Assembly: GCF_021952865.1 (NCBI RefSeq)
Contig: NZ_CP040792.1
Coordinates: 2,914,001 to 2,978,000 of the forward strand
Reading direction: 5' to 3'
DNA: 64,000 nucleotides
From: Clavibacter californiensis
GTDB lineage: Bacteria; Actinomycetota; Actinomycetes; Actinomycetales; Microbacteriaceae
The notes beneath the pieces were generated by a model that was not told the origin of the DNA, searched no databases, and saw nothing but the letters and a program-made list of their open reading frames with translations. Positions within the stretch are counted from its first letter, which is position 1, and each line of letters starts with the position of its first letter. A program made the translations under genes and the position numbers. This document shows, piece by piece, positions 35,059 through 43,915 of this stretch.

Positions 35059-36636
35059 TCAGGCGACGGGCGTCGCCGGCTCCTGCTCGATGCGCGGGAA
35101 CAGCGGCGCCTCGAGCGGGGTGACGGTGCCGGATCCGGTCCACTCGTCGGCGAGGTCGATGCGCTGCTGGCCGACCGTGCCGGTGCCGCCGAGCGCGGTC
35201 CAGAGCTTGGCGGTGGCGCCGGGCAGCACGGGCGCGAGCAGAACGGCGAGCGTGCCGAGGCCGCGCACCGCGGTGTGCAGCACGGTCTCGAGGCGCGCGC
35301 GGCCGTCCTCCTTCTTCGCGAGGGCCCACGGCTCCTGGCTCGTGATGTAGCCGTTGAGCTCGTCGACCAGGGTCCACACGGCGGCGAGCGCCTCGTGGAT
35401 CGCGAGCCGCTCGATGGCCTCGTCCGCGGTGGACGCCGCGGCGCGCGCGACGGACAGCACCCGCTCGTCGGCCTCGGTGCGCTCGTTCGCCTCGGGGACC
35501 CGGCCGTCGAAGTAGCGGCCGACCATGGCGATCACGCGGGAGGAGAGGTTGCCGAAGCCGTTCGCGAGCTCGGCCTGGTAGCGCGCGCTGAGGTCCTCCC
35601 AGCTGAACGAGCCGTCCTGCCCGAAGGCGAAGGCGCGCATGAAGTGGTAGCGGAACGCGTCGATGCCGAAGGTGTCGGTGATGGTCTGCGGCACGATGCC
35701 GGTGAGCTTCGACTTCGACATCTTCTCGCCGCCGACGAGCAGCCAGCCGTGGCCGAAGACGCGGCGGGGCGGCTCCTCGCCGAGCGCCATGAGCATGGCG
35801 GGCCAGATGACGGCGTGGAAGCGGAGGATGTCCTTGCCCACGAGGTGCGTGGCGGGCCAGCGGCGGCGGAACTGCTCGTCGTCGACGCCGTAGCCGATGG
35901 CGGTGACGTAGTTCATCAGCGCCTCGAACCACACGTAGACGACGTGGCTCTCGTCCCACGGGATGGGGATGCCCCAGTCGAAGCTGGAGCGCGAGATCGA
36001 CAGGTCCTCCAGGCCCCGGCGGACGAACGACAGGATCTCGTTGCGCGCGCTCTCGGGCTGGATGAAGTCGGGGCGCTCCTCGTAGAACGCGAGGAGCCGC
36101 TCGCCGAAGTCGCTCATGCGGAAGAAGTAGTTCTTCTCCTCGAGCAGCTCGACGGGCTTCGAGTGGATGGCGCACACGAGCTGGCCCTCGAACGGACCCG
36201 TGCCCTCGAGGAGGTCGGAGGGCTGCTTGTACTCCTCACAGCCGACGCAGTAGTAGCCCTTGTACTCGCCGGTGTAGATGTACCCGGCGTCGTGGAGGCG
36301 CTGGAGGAAGACCTTGACGGACTCCTCGTGGCGGGCGTCTGTGGTGCGGATGAAGTCGTCGTTGGAGATGTCGACGGCCTCGAGCAGCGGCTGCCAGCTC
36401 TCGGTGACGAGGCGGTCGGCCCAGGCCTGCGGGGTGGTGTCGTGCGCCGTCGCCGTGCGGAGGATCTTCTGCCCGTGCTCGTCGGTGCCCGTGAGGAACC
36501 AGGTGTCGTCGCCGCGCTGGCGGTGCCAGCGGGCGAGCACGTCGGCGGCGACCTCGGTGTACGCGTGCCCGATGTGCGGGACGTCGTTCACGTAGAAGAT
36601 CGGCGTGGTGATGTAGAAGGGCTCGCCGCGGGACAT
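35059..36636 (-). CDS. metG: Methionyl-tRNA synthetase
   Basis: A 525-residue class I synthetase that charges tRNA-Met. Signature PHIGHAY at residues 20-26 and KMSKS at 305-309; YYCVGCEEY and LVCAIHSKP provide the zinc-knuckle ligands of the short, single-knob form. No C-terminal tRNA-binding (EMAP-like) domain. TAGGAT (36649-36644) is seven bases before the ATG at 36636, supporting this start over the ATG at 36645. First gene of the metG-tatD-rsmA-ispE group. Confidence 0.96.
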   Translation of the reverse strand: MSRGEPFYITTPIFYVNDVPHIGHAYTEVAADVLARWHRQRGDDTWFLTGTDEHGQKILRTATAHDTTPQAWADRLVTESWQPLLEAVDISNDDFIRTTDARHEESVKVFLQRLHDAGYIYTGEYKGYYCVGCEEYKQPSDLLEGTGPFEGQLVCAIHSKPVELLEEKNYFFRMSDFGERLLAFYEERPDFIQPESARNEILSFVRRGLEDLSISRSSFDWGIPIPWDESHVVYVWFEALMNYVTAIGYGVDDEQFRRRWPATHLVGKDILRFHAVIWPAMLMALGEEPPRRVFGHGWLLVGGEKMSKSKLTGIVPQTITDTFGIDAFRYHFMRAFAFGQDGSFSWEDLSARYQAELANGFGNLSSRVIAMVGRYFDGRVPEANERTEADERVLSVARAAASTADEAIERLAIHEALAAVWTLVDELNGYITSQEPWALAKKEDGRARLETVLHTAVRGLGTLAVLLAPVLPGATAKLWTALGGTGTVGQQRIDLADEWTGSGTVTPLEAPLFPRIEQEPATPVA

Positions 36637-36698
36637 GGGCTCCATCCTAACGATCGGCGGGAGCGCTCCCGGCCGTGTGACCGGGGCTCCGGAGGCGG

Positions 36699-37832
36699 TC
36701 AGGACAGGTGGCGCTCGGCGGGTCCGTCGTACTCGGAGAGCGGCCGGATGAGCGAGTTGGACGCCCGCTGCTCCACGATGTGCGCGGTCCAGCCGACCAC
36801 GCGCGCGGCGACGAACAGCGGGGTGAAGGCACGGGTCTCGAAGCCGAGGAGCGCGTAGGCCGGGCCGGAGGGGTAGTCGAGGTTCGGGAGGATCCCCGTG
36901 CGGTCGGCCATGCCGCGCTCGAGCGCGGCATACAGGTCCATGGTGCGCCGGGCGGACTCCCCCGCCTCGCCGCCCGACTCGGCCCGCACCGCGACGAGGT
37001 CGTCGAGCGCGTGCTTCATGGTGGGCACGCGCGAGTCGCCCGCGCGGTAGACGCGGTGGCCGAAGCCCATGACCTTGCGCTTCGCGGCGAGAGCCTCGTC
37101 GAGCCAGGCCTCCACCCGCGATGCGTCGCCGATCTCGTGGAGGGTCTCGAGCACGGCCTCGTTGGCGCCGCCGTGCAGCGGGCCCTTGAGCGCGCCGATG
37201 GCTCCCGTGACCGCGGAGTGCAGGTCGGCGAGGGTCGAGGTGATGACGCGGGCCGTGAACGTGGAGGCGTTGAAGGAGTGCTCGGCGTAGAGGATCAGCG
37301 ACACCTCCATGGCCTTCGCGTCGGCCTCGGTGGGGCGCGCGCCGTGGACCATGAGGAGCAGGTTCTCGGCGAGGCCGAGGTCGTCGCGCGGCTCGACGGG
37401 GGCGAGGCCCTGGCGGCGGCGCTGGTCGTAGGCGATGAGCACCGGGATCTGCGCGAGCAGCCGCACGGACCGCTCGAGGTCGGCGTCGGCCGAGTGGTCG
37501 TCGGGCGCGGGATCCGCGGCGCCGATCGCGCTCACCGCGGTACGCAGGACGTCCATCGGGTGGGCGTCGACGGGCAGCGCGTCGATGATGCCGAGCACGG
37601 CCGCGGACGGCTGCCGCTCCGCGCGCTCCTGGTTCTCGAAGTGCGCGAGCTCCTCGTCGTTCGGCAGCTCGCCGTGCCAGAGGAGGTACGCGACCTGCTC
37701 GAAGGAGCAGTGCGCCGCGAGCTCCTGCACGGGGTACCCGCGGTAGAGGAGGGAGTTGGTGGCCGGCTCGACCTTGCTGATGCGGGTCGTGTCGACGACG
37801 ACCCCGGCGAGGCCCTTGCGGATGTCGGCCAT
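36699..37832 (-). CDS. prpC: Citrate synthase family, likely 2-methylcitrate synthase
   Basis: A 377-residue short citrate synthase. Catalytic residues are in GPLHGGANEAVLE (His), MGFGHRVYR (His) and PNLDYPSGPAYALLG (Asp). The length and the YPSG form match 2-methylcitrate / type-2 citrate synthases, which condense propionyl-CoA or acetyl-CoA with oxaloacetate. prpD and prpB are present 11 kb away, so a role in propionate use is likely but a housekeeping citrate synthase role cannot be excluded. AAGGAG precedes the ATG at 37832. Monocistronic. Confidence 0.88.
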   Translation of the reverse strand: MADIRKGLAGVVVDTTRISKVEPATNSLLYRGYPVQELAAHCSFEQVAYLLWHGELPNDEELAHFENQERAERQPSAAVLGIIDALPVDAHPMDVLRTAVSAIGAADPAPDDHSADADLERSVRLLAQIPVLIAYDQRRRQGLAPVEPRDDLGLAENLLLMVHGARPTEADAKAMEVSLILYAEHSFNASTFTARVITSTLADLHSAVTGAIGALKGPLHGGANEAVLETLHEIGDASRVEAWLDEALAAKRKVMGFGHRVYRAGDSRVPTMKHALDDLVAVRAESGGEAGESARRTMDLYAALERGMADRTGILPNLDYPSGPAYALLGFETRAFTPLFVAARVVGWTAHIVEQRASNSLIRPLSEYDGPAERHLS

Positions 37833-38105
37833 GGTGCTCCTTCGCGTCATGCCGCACCCGCGTGGTCGGGCGGATCGGGTCGCCTCCGGGTGCGTTCGTC
37901 ACTGTATCGGGGCGCGTGGCGCGGCGGCGAGGTCCGCGGACGTCGATGCGGTGGACGCACGGCGGCGGGCTGGGGAGGAGGCCCGCGACGCCCGCACGAT
38001 GACGGGCGGCTCCGCACCCGGGCCGCCGGTGGATCCGCTCGGTAGCCTCACGAGCAGGCGCACCCGAGGCGCCGCCCGCGCAGCCGCGCCGACCCGGAGG
38101 ACGCC

Positions 38106-39569
38106 ATGCCCGAGAGCACCGACCACGCCGATCCCACCGCTGACGCCCCGAGCGACGCCGCGACCGGGCCCGAGCGCTACGACGTCGCCGTCATCGGCGC
38201 CGGACCGGCCGGCACCGCCGCAGCCCTCCGCGCCGCCGAGCTCGGCGCGTCCGTCGTCGTGCTGGAGGCCGGCCGCGTCGGCGGCACGTGCGTCAACACC
38301 GGGTGCGTGCCCACGCGCGTGCTCGCGAAGACCGCTCGGCTCGTGCGCGAGGTGCGCTCCGCGGGCGAGAACGGGATCGGCGTGGGCGAGCCCGCGCCGC
38401 ACTGGCCGTCGATCGTCGCGCGCGTGCATGCGCAGGTCGACCGGGTGCGCTCCCTCAAGGACGAGGCCGCCCGGTTCGAGGCGGCGGGCGTGACGCTGAT
38501 CCACGAGGGCCGCGCGCGGTTCGTCGACGACCGCACGCTCCAGCTCGACAGCGGCAGGCGCATCACCGCGGGCTCGATCATCGTGTGCGTCGGCGGCCAC
38601 TCGCGGCGCCTGCCCGTGCCCGGCGCAGAGCTCGCGACCGTGCCCGAGGACGTGCTCGCGCTGCCGGGGATCCCCCGCCGACTCGCCGTCATCGGGGCCG
38701 GGAACACGGGCGCGCAGCTCGTCACGGTCTTCCGCTCGTTCGGCTCCGAGGTCACGCTGCTCGACGTCGCGCCGCGCGTGCTCACGGCATCCGACGAGGC
38801 GATCTCCGAGGCCGTCGCCGACGCGTTCACCGCGCAGGGCGTGCGCGTGCGCACCGGCATCGACACCGTGACGGGCCTCACGAAGACGGGTGACGGATCC
38901 ATCACCCTGCTCTGGCGCGCGGGCGACCGCCCGCAGTCCTCCAGCTTCGACGCGGTGATCATGGCCACCGGCTGGCCCGCCGATGTCGACGACCTGGGGC
39001 TCGAGGACGCGGGCGTCGAGGTGGCGCGCTCGGCGATCCCCGTCGACCGGTACCTCCGCACGCGCGTGCCGCACATCCTCGCGGTGGGCGACGCCAACGG
39101 GAAGGACATGCTCGTGCAGGCGGCCCAGTCCGAGGGCGAGGCCGCGGCCGAGAACGCGGTGCTGGGGGTCAACCGGCGGATCCCGCTGCAGCTCCTCCCG
39201 GCCGGCGGCTTCACCGACCCCGACTACGCGGGCGTCGGCCTCACGCAGGCGGAGGCCCGCGAGCGCGACAGCGCGTGCGTGGTCGCGCGGGTCCCGTTCG
39301 CCGAGGTCGACCGCGCCGTGATCGACGACCGCGAGGCCGGCTTCCTGCTGCTCATCGCCGACCGCCGCCGCGAGCTGATCCTCGGGGCGCATGCCGTGGG
39401 CGAGAACGCGGTCGAGGTGATCCAGTCGGTCACCACCGCGATGGCCGCGGGCGTCGACGTCGCGACCCTCGCACACGTGCGATTCGCGTACCCGACGTAC
39501 AGCGCGATCATCGGGATCGCGGCGCGGCGGCTGCTGCAGGAGGACGAGCGGGCGGGCGAGCTGGACTGA
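38106..39569 (+). CDS. FAD-dependent pyridine nucleotide-disulfide oxidoreductase
   Basis: A 487-residue flavoprotein of the glutathione-reductase / mercuric-reductase class. FAD-binding YDVAVIGAGPAGTAAALRAA, redox-active disulfide GGTCVNTGCVPT, NAD(P)-binding RRLAVIGAGNTGAQL, second FAD motif ILAVGDANG, and a C-terminal dimerisation domain from about residue 360. The conserved C-terminal HP/HxxP dyad of lipoamide dehydrogenase is replaced by HVRFAYPTYS, so the electron acceptor is not lipoamide and remains unknown. ATG after GGAGGACGCC; TAGCCT at 38042-38047 may be its -10 box. The AT-rich PIN island begins right after its stop. Confidence 0.9.
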   Translation: MPESTDHADPTADAPSDAATGPERYDVAVIGAGPAGTAAALRAAELGASVVVLEAGRVGGTCVNTGCVPTRVLAKTARLVREVRSAGENGIGVGEPAPHWPSIVARVHAQVDRVRSLKDEAARFEAAGVTLIHEGRARFVDDRTLQLDSGRRITAGSIIVCVGGHSRRLPVPGAELATVPEDVLALPGIPRRLAVIGAGNTGAQLVTVFRSFGSEVTLLDVAPRVLTASDEAISEAVADAFTAQGVRVRTGIDTVTGLTKTGDGSITLLWRAGDRPQSSSFDAVIMATGWPADVDDLGLEDAGVEVARSAIPVDRYLRTRVPHILAVGDANGKDMLVQAAQSEGEAAAENAVLGVNRRIPLQLLPAGGFTDPDYAGVGLTQAEARERDSACVVARVPFAEVDRAVIDDREAGFLLLIADRRRELILGAHAVGENAVEVIQSVTTAMAAGVDVATLAHVRFAYPTYSAIIGIAARRLLQEDERAGELD

Positions 39570-40964
39570 GAGCCGGGAAAGCAACGGCAGGCATCTAAAT
39601 AAACGGCGTGAGACAAGCGAAGGAATGCGATTCATCCACTCCGAGGGCTCGATCACTTTGACCCCAATTAAAACACGTCGTCCGTAAAGCACAGCTCGCG
39701 AGAAGTGATATGGAATCATGATTATCCATTTATATCCAGATTCGAACGCGTTTTACTCCGACCGCTTTCTAAAGCGCGAATACAGCACACACTTTATCGC
39801 GTTACTGGACGCCGAAGCAATCCAAGTCACTATCTCACCGATTGTAGTTCTTGAAAGCAAAAGACATGCCCTTGAGGAAGCGCAAGAAGCTATCAGGGCT
39901 ATGAATCGCGCGATACGAACACTCGAGCATGAGACACAGATTGACGGCTCAATACTAAGGCACTCCATCGACGGCCTAGCATCGTCCATCGAGGACCACG
40001 CCGAGACGGCCCTGAACCCAGTCCTGGCCCACAACTCAACGCACGCCTTGCCCATGCCTGTTATATCAGTAGGAGATTTGGCACATAGAGAACTCGATAG
40101 GAAGCGTCCGTTTCTAGATAAGCCCGTCGGTACTATAGGGCTTCGAGACATGCTCATCTGGCAGAATCTTCTTGAGGCCGTCGATCCCGACTCCGACGAC
40201 GTCTTCCTCTTTATTACAAAAGACAAAGGATTTCTCGACGAAAGTCAGACTCGCCTCCACGACGATCTTATTGCGGACTTGGACGAAATTGGAGTCCAAT
40301 CAAATAAGGTCCGCGTGATTCCTGATATTGCACGAGCGACGGTGGAGGCGCGCCGCCTGGCGGACCTCGTGTCAGAACGAAACGCGCAACTAGAAGAGTG
40401 GATGATCTCCTATGCAGGCGAGCTGCACCAGTATCAATGGGGAACACACTTCGATGCTCAAGACGGCGGTCTAGTTGAAGGTGAAACTCAGCCCGCGACG
40501 CTTCCCCAGTACCTCGAAGATCCCCTTGTGGCGTCCGCAGAGTATCTACAGACCATTAGCATTGGAGAGGGAACGGTAGCTGAGTGCGTCGCCCTTTATG
40601 TAATCGAGTTTGATGCCCAAATGTCGACTCAAGAGTACTTTTCTGGTAGCTACCCTGACATTGAATGGTGGCACGGAGATGTAGATGATCACTATATTGG
40701 TGTCCACACCACGCGGAAGGTCCTAATTACACTACATATCGAGTACGACACAGAAGCGCAAATAGGAAGTGTTGAGGACATGCAATTTGAGTGGGCTCAA
40801 ACCGACGCCCCGGAAGGCCTGAACTAAATTGTTCATCTATCCGCAGAAATTGATTCAAGCCATCTTGCATAGTTCTCATCACTAGCCTGTCGCAGCATGA
40901 CTAATCACATAGCTACTCATCACCAAAATGAGCAGACGCACTCTGACGCTAAGGCCGGCAACGC
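39570..40964. other. Low-GC acquired segment (PIN nuclease island)
   Basis: Between the stop of the flavoprotein gene and the ATG of the NAD(P)H oxidoreductase gene the base composition drops abruptly to about 45-53% G+C in the lines counted, against about 73% around it. It holds one gene (39718-40827) with non-coding flanks of 148 and 137 bases. GGATCC, very frequent elsewhere, is absent. No transposase, integrase, tRNA or clear flanking repeat was seen. It looks like a recent single-gene acquisition into an intergenic site. Confidence 0.88.
39718..40827 (+). CDS. PIN-domain (DUF4935-like) ribonuclease-type protein
   Basis: A 369-residue protein. Residues 1-200 form a PIN nuclease fold with the acidic residues in order: Asp8 (YPDSN), Glu46 (VVLESKR), Asp144 (GLRDML) and Asp169 (FITKDKGF), so it is expected to be an active metal-dependent RNase. 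Residues 215-369 are a separate, acidic, beta-rich region of unknown type (YQWGTHFDAQ, EWWHGDVDDHYIGVH). Codon use (AGA, ATA, TTA, AAA) differs sharply from all neighbours. It has no adjacent antitoxin gene, so it may be a stand-alone defence nuclease or self-inhibiting toxin. The fold is well supported; the biological role is inference. Confidence 0.85.
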   Translation: MIIHLYPDSNAFYSDRFLKREYSTHFIALLDAEAIQVTISPIVVLESKRHALEEAQEAIRAMNRAIRTLEHETQIDGSILRHSIDGLASSIEDHAETALNPVLAHNSTHALPMPVISVGDLAHRELDRKRPFLDKPVGTIGLRDMLIWQNLLEAVDPDSDDVFLFITKDKGFLDESQTRLHDDLIADLDEIGVQSNKVRVIPDIARATVEARRLADLVSERNAQLEEWMISYAGELHQYQWGTHFDAQDGGLVEGETQPATLPQYLEDPLVASAEYLQTISIGEGTVAECVALYVIEFDAQMSTQEYFSGSYPDIEWWHGDVDDHYIGVHTTRKVLITLHIEYDTEAQIGSVEDMQFEWAQTDAPEGLN

Positions 40965-41573
40965 ATGACCGCGCTCATCGTCACGGCCCATCCCGATCCC
41001 GACTCCCTGACCCACGAGGTCGCCCGCCGGCTCGAGGCCGCGCTCGGCGCGTCCGACGGCCCCGGCGCGTCCCGTGTCACGACCGCGCACCTCGCGCAGG
41101 AGGGCTTCGACCCGGTGTTCGGCATGGCCGACCGCGGCGCGTACGCCGGCGACGCCTCCGCGCCCGCGGACGTCGTGGCCGAGCAGGCGCGCCTCGACGC
41201 CGTGGACCACGTCGTGCTCGTCTTCCCCGTGTGGTGGTGGTCGATGCCCGCGCTGCTCAAGGGCTGGATCGACCGCACCTTCATCGGCGGCTGGGCGTTC
41301 GACATCGACGATGACGGCCGCGTCCACACGCACCTGGAGCGCCTCACCGTGCACCTCCTGCCCGTGGCCGGCTTCGGTCGCGCGTCCTTCGCCCGGCACG
41401 GCTACCTCGCGTCGTTCCAGACGCAGATCGGCCACGGGATCCTGGACTACTGCGGCGCGCGCCGCGGCGTCCTGGCGTTCGTGCACGACTCCGAGTCGGG
41501 AGACCGCGACGCCGTGGGCGCCGAGGTCGAGCGGGCCGTGGCCGAGGTCGTCGCGGCGGTCGGCACCGCCTGA
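40965..41573 (+). CDS. NAD(P)H oxidoreductase of the flavodoxin fold
   Basis: A 202-residue FMN enzyme of the modulator-of-drug-activity / quinone reductase family. TALIVTAHPDPDSLTH forms the phosphate loop; VVLVFPVWWWSMPALLKGWIDR is the diagnostic motif that binds FMN and shapes the active site, followed by FIGGWAFD. It reduces quinones or related electrophiles with NAD(P)H. Its GC content is back to the genome level, so the low-GC island stops at its start codon. Convergent with the alcohol dehydrogenase gene. Confidence 0.9.
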   Translation: MTALIVTAHPDPDSLTHEVARRLEAALGASDGPGASRVTTAHLAQEGFDPVFGMADRGAYAGDASAPADVVAEQARLDAVDHVVLVFPVWWWSMPALLKGWIDRTFIGGWAFDIDDDGRVHTHLERLTVHLLPVAGFGRASFARHGYLASFQTQIGHGILDYCGARRGVLAFVHDSESGDRDAVGAEVERAVAEVVAAVGTA

Positions 41574-41593
41574 CCGGGCCCCCGCCGCGGGGA

Positions 41594-42637
41594 TCAGACG
41601 CCGTCGTCGATCCCCGTCATGTCGATCACGAAGCGGTACCGCACGTCGTTGCGGCGGAGCCGGTCGATCGCGGTCGCGACCTCGGCCGCGGGCAGCACCT
41701 CCACCTCCGCTGTGATGTCGTGCTCGCCGCAGAAGTCGAGCAGGTCCTGCGTCGCGGGTCGTCCGGCACTGCCCGAGGAGGCGAGCCGACGCCGGCCGCC
41801 GAGCAGGTCCATCGCCTGGACCCCGAGCGGGCCGAGGAAGCCGAGGACGCACAGCGTGCCGTCGAGGTCGAGCACGCGCAGGTAGGGACCGAGGTCGTGG
41901 GTGGCCGAGACGGTGTCGAGCACGAGGTCGAGGCTCGAGGCGGCGGCCGCCATCGCGGCGGGGTCGGTGGAGACGACCACGCGGCTCGCGCCGAGCCGCT
42001 CGGCGTCCGCCGCCTTGGCCGCGCTCGTGGTGAACACCGTCACCTCCGCGCCGAGGGCGCTCCCCAACCGCACCGCGAGGTGGCCGAGGCCGCCGAGGCC
42101 GACGACCCCGAGGCGCGCGCCCGGGCCGACGCCCGCGGCCCGCAGCGGCTCCCATACCGTGACGCCCGCGCACATGAGCGGGGCGACGGCGGCGGGATCC
42201 AGCGACGCCGGCCGGCGGTAGACGAAGGACTCGCGGACCACGTAGCGGCCGGACCAGCCGCCGCGGGTCGTGGATCCGTCGACGCGGTCGCGGCCGCCGT
42301 AGGTGAGCGTCGGGAACTCGACGCACATGTTCTCGTGGCCGCCGCGGCACATCGCGCAGACGCCGCACGAGTCGACGATGTTGCCGACCGCGACCGGGTC
42401 GCCGGGCGCGAAGGCCGTGACGGCGGATCCGACGGCCACCACCTCCCCGACGAACTCGTGGCCGGGGACGAGCGCGTCCTCCCGGCCGTGCTGGTCGAGC
42501 GCGTGCAGGTCGGAGAAGCAGACGCCGCAGTGGGTGACGCGGACGTCGACGTCGTCGGGACGGAGGTCGCGGCGCGCGATCTCGGTGGGGCGGAGCGGCA
42601 GGCCGGCCGCGGGAGACAGGAGGGCTGTGGTTCTCAT
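41594..42637 (-). CDS. Zinc-dependent alcohol dehydrogenase (CAD-like)
   Basis: A 347-residue medium-chain dehydrogenase. Catalytic zinc ligands in VTHCGVCFSDLHALD and VPGHEFVG, structural zinc CGVCAMCRGGHENMC, catalytic-domain Cys in APLMCAGVTVW, and Rossmann motif LGVVGLGGLGHLAV. This resembles cinnamyl-alcohol dehydrogenase-type NADP enzymes that reduce aldehydes. It is divergent from a TetR regulator with a near-perfect palindrome between them, so the pair probably forms an aldehyde or alcohol response unit. Confidence 0.92.
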   Translation of the reverse strand: MRTTALLSPAAGLPLRPTEIARRDLRPDDVDVRVTHCGVCFSDLHALDQHGREDALVPGHEFVGEVVAVGSAVTAFAPGDPVAVGNIVDSCGVCAMCRGGHENMCVEFPTLTYGGRDRVDGSTTRGGWSGRYVVRESFVYRRPASLDPAAVAPLMCAGVTVWEPLRAAGVGPGARLGVVGLGGLGHLAVRLGSALGAEVTVFTTSAAKAADAERLGASRVVVSTDPAAMAAAASSLDLVLDTVSATHDLGPYLRVLDLDGTLCVLGFLGPLGVQAMDLLGGRRRLASSGSAGRPATQDLLDFCGEHDITAEVEVLPAAEVATAIDRLRRNDVRYRFVIDMTGIDDGV

Positions 42638-42646
42638 GCCCTCACT

Positions 42647-42664
42647 CTACCTACTAGTTGGTAG
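42647..42664. promoter_or_regulatory. TetR operator candidate
   Basis: An 18-base palindrome (CTACCTACTAGTTGGTAG) with only one mismatched pair, between the ADH start (42637) and the TetR leaderless -10 box TATGCT (42670-42675). Placement lets one dimer block both promoters. Confidence 0.8.
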
Positions 42665-42681
42665 CTCCCTATGCTCGACGG

Positions 42682-43272
42682 ATGACCTCGAACGCCGACC
42701 GCACGCGCCAGCGCATCCTCGACGCCGCGACGGAGGAGTTCGCCGCCCGCGGCATCGCCGGGGCGCGCGTCGACCGGATAGCCCAGGCGTCCGGCATGAG
42801 CAAGCCGATGCTGTACTCGCACTTCGGCGGCAAGGACCGGCTGTTCGACGCGGTGTTCGCCGAGCACGTGATCGCGAACGGCGACCGCGTCCCCTTCACG
42901 GCCGACGACCTGCCCGGCTACGCGGGCCGCCTCTACGACGACTACCTCGCCGATCCCGCGCTCGCCCGCCTCGTGATGTGGAAGCGGCTCGAACGCGACG
43001 GCGCCGGGTACCTCTACCCGGGCCTCGAGGGGCACGACGCGGAGCACCGGCGCGACATCGTCGCGGCCCAGGCCTCCGGCCGGATCCGCGCGGACCTCGA
43101 TCCCGACGACGTCTGGACCCTGCTCATCGCGACGGCGGCGAGCTGGGCACAGGTCTCCATCACGACGGTCGCGACGGCGGACGACCCGGCGGCCCTCCAC
43201 GCCCGGCGTCGCGCGGCCCTCGCGGCGCACGTGCGCGACGGGCTCTGCGCGGGCGGAGCGACGACGGGCTGA
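42682..43272 (+). CDS. TetR-family transcriptional regulator
   Basis: A 196-residue regulator: N-terminal helix-turn-helix NADRTRQRILDAATEEFAARG, GVDRIAQASGMSKPMLYSHF (AGARVDRIA form) and the helix FGGKDRLFDAVF; the rest is an all-helical ligand domain (TetR_C-like). TATGCT at 42670-42675, six bases before the ATG, suggests a leaderless message and favours this start over an in-frame ATG at 42658. Likely represses itself and the divergent alcohol dehydrogenase. Confidence 0.93.
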   Translation: MTSNADRTRQRILDAATEEFAARGIAGARVDRIAQASGMSKPMLYSHFGGKDRLFDAVFAEHVIANGDRVPFTADDLPGYAGRLYDDYLADPALARLVMWKRLERDGAGYLYPGLEGHDAEHRRDIVAAQASGRIRADLDPDDVWTLLIATAASWAQVSITTVATADDPAALHARRRAALAAHVRDGLCAGGATTG

Positions 43273-43295
43273 TCCGGTCCCGCGGATCCGCGCTG

Positions 43296-43763
43296 CTACG
43301 GGCCGGCGACCGATCGCCGCGCGCGACCCCGCTCGACCGCCGTCATCACAAAGAAGAGCGTCGTCCAGAGCACGAGGCCGGCGGCGAGGAAGATCCCGAC
43401 GACCGCGAGCACGCCGCCCGCGGTGTCCGTCGGGAACCAGCCGCTGAGGAGGAGCGCGGGCAGGACGGTCACGAGCATGAGCGCGAAGTGGGCGACGGAC
43501 TGCCGCGGGAGGCTCCAGCCGGGCACCTGGTAGAGGAGCGAGCCGGCGGCGGTCGCGGCGACGATGACGCCCACCGCGAGTGTCGAGCGGCCATTCGCGA
43601 CCTGCCCGGAGGCGAGCAGGTGCGCGCCGATCGCCGACATGGCGACGAGCGGGATCCCGCCGAGGAGCGCGGCGCGCAGGAGCAGGCGGGGGCGGGGTGC
43701 GGCCGATGGATCCGCGGGATCGAGCATCGGCGGCGCGACCTCTCGTGCTCGTGCTCGTCGCAT
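43296..43763 (-). CDS. Hypothetical four-helix membrane protein (DUF3021-like)
   Basis: A 155-residue protein with a basic, Pro-rich N-terminus and four hydrophobic helices (about 28-50, 60-80, 92-110, 120-142). Spacing and the loop WFPTDT resemble DUF3021-type proteins, but the match is weak. GGAGGGCCC precedes the ATG. It is divergent from the Hen1-Pnkp operon and convergent with the TetR gene. Role unknown. Confidence 0.72.
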   Translation of the reverse strand: MRRARAREVAPPMLDPADPSAAPRPRLLLRAALLGGIPLVAMSAIGAHLLASGQVANGRSTLAVGVIVAATAAGSLLYQVPGWSLPRQSVAHFALMLVTVLPALLLSGWFPTDTAGGVLAVVGIFLAAGLVLWTTLFFVMTAVERGRARRSVAGP

Positions 43764-43915
43764 GGGCCCTCCGAGGACCAGTCGACCACGGGCCGCGCAC
43801 GGGACGGAACTCCCGGTGAGGGGGCCGTGTCACGCAGCCCTGCGGGGATCGCCCGATCGCTACGGTGGGCATCGGCCTCCGCACCGGGTCGCATCCGCCC
43901 ACCAGGGAGTCCGCC

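Noticed and set aside
40114-40299. Short antisense frame inside the PIN gene as an antitoxin
   Set aside because: 61 codons, no ribosome site, no antitoxin-like DNA-binding motif, and it is fully antisense to conserved active-site codons.
39570-40964. Flanking direct repeats around the AT-rich island
   Set aside because: The two sides share only a loose GGCAACG/GCAACGGC resemblance; it is too short and imperfect to be called a target-site duplication or att site.
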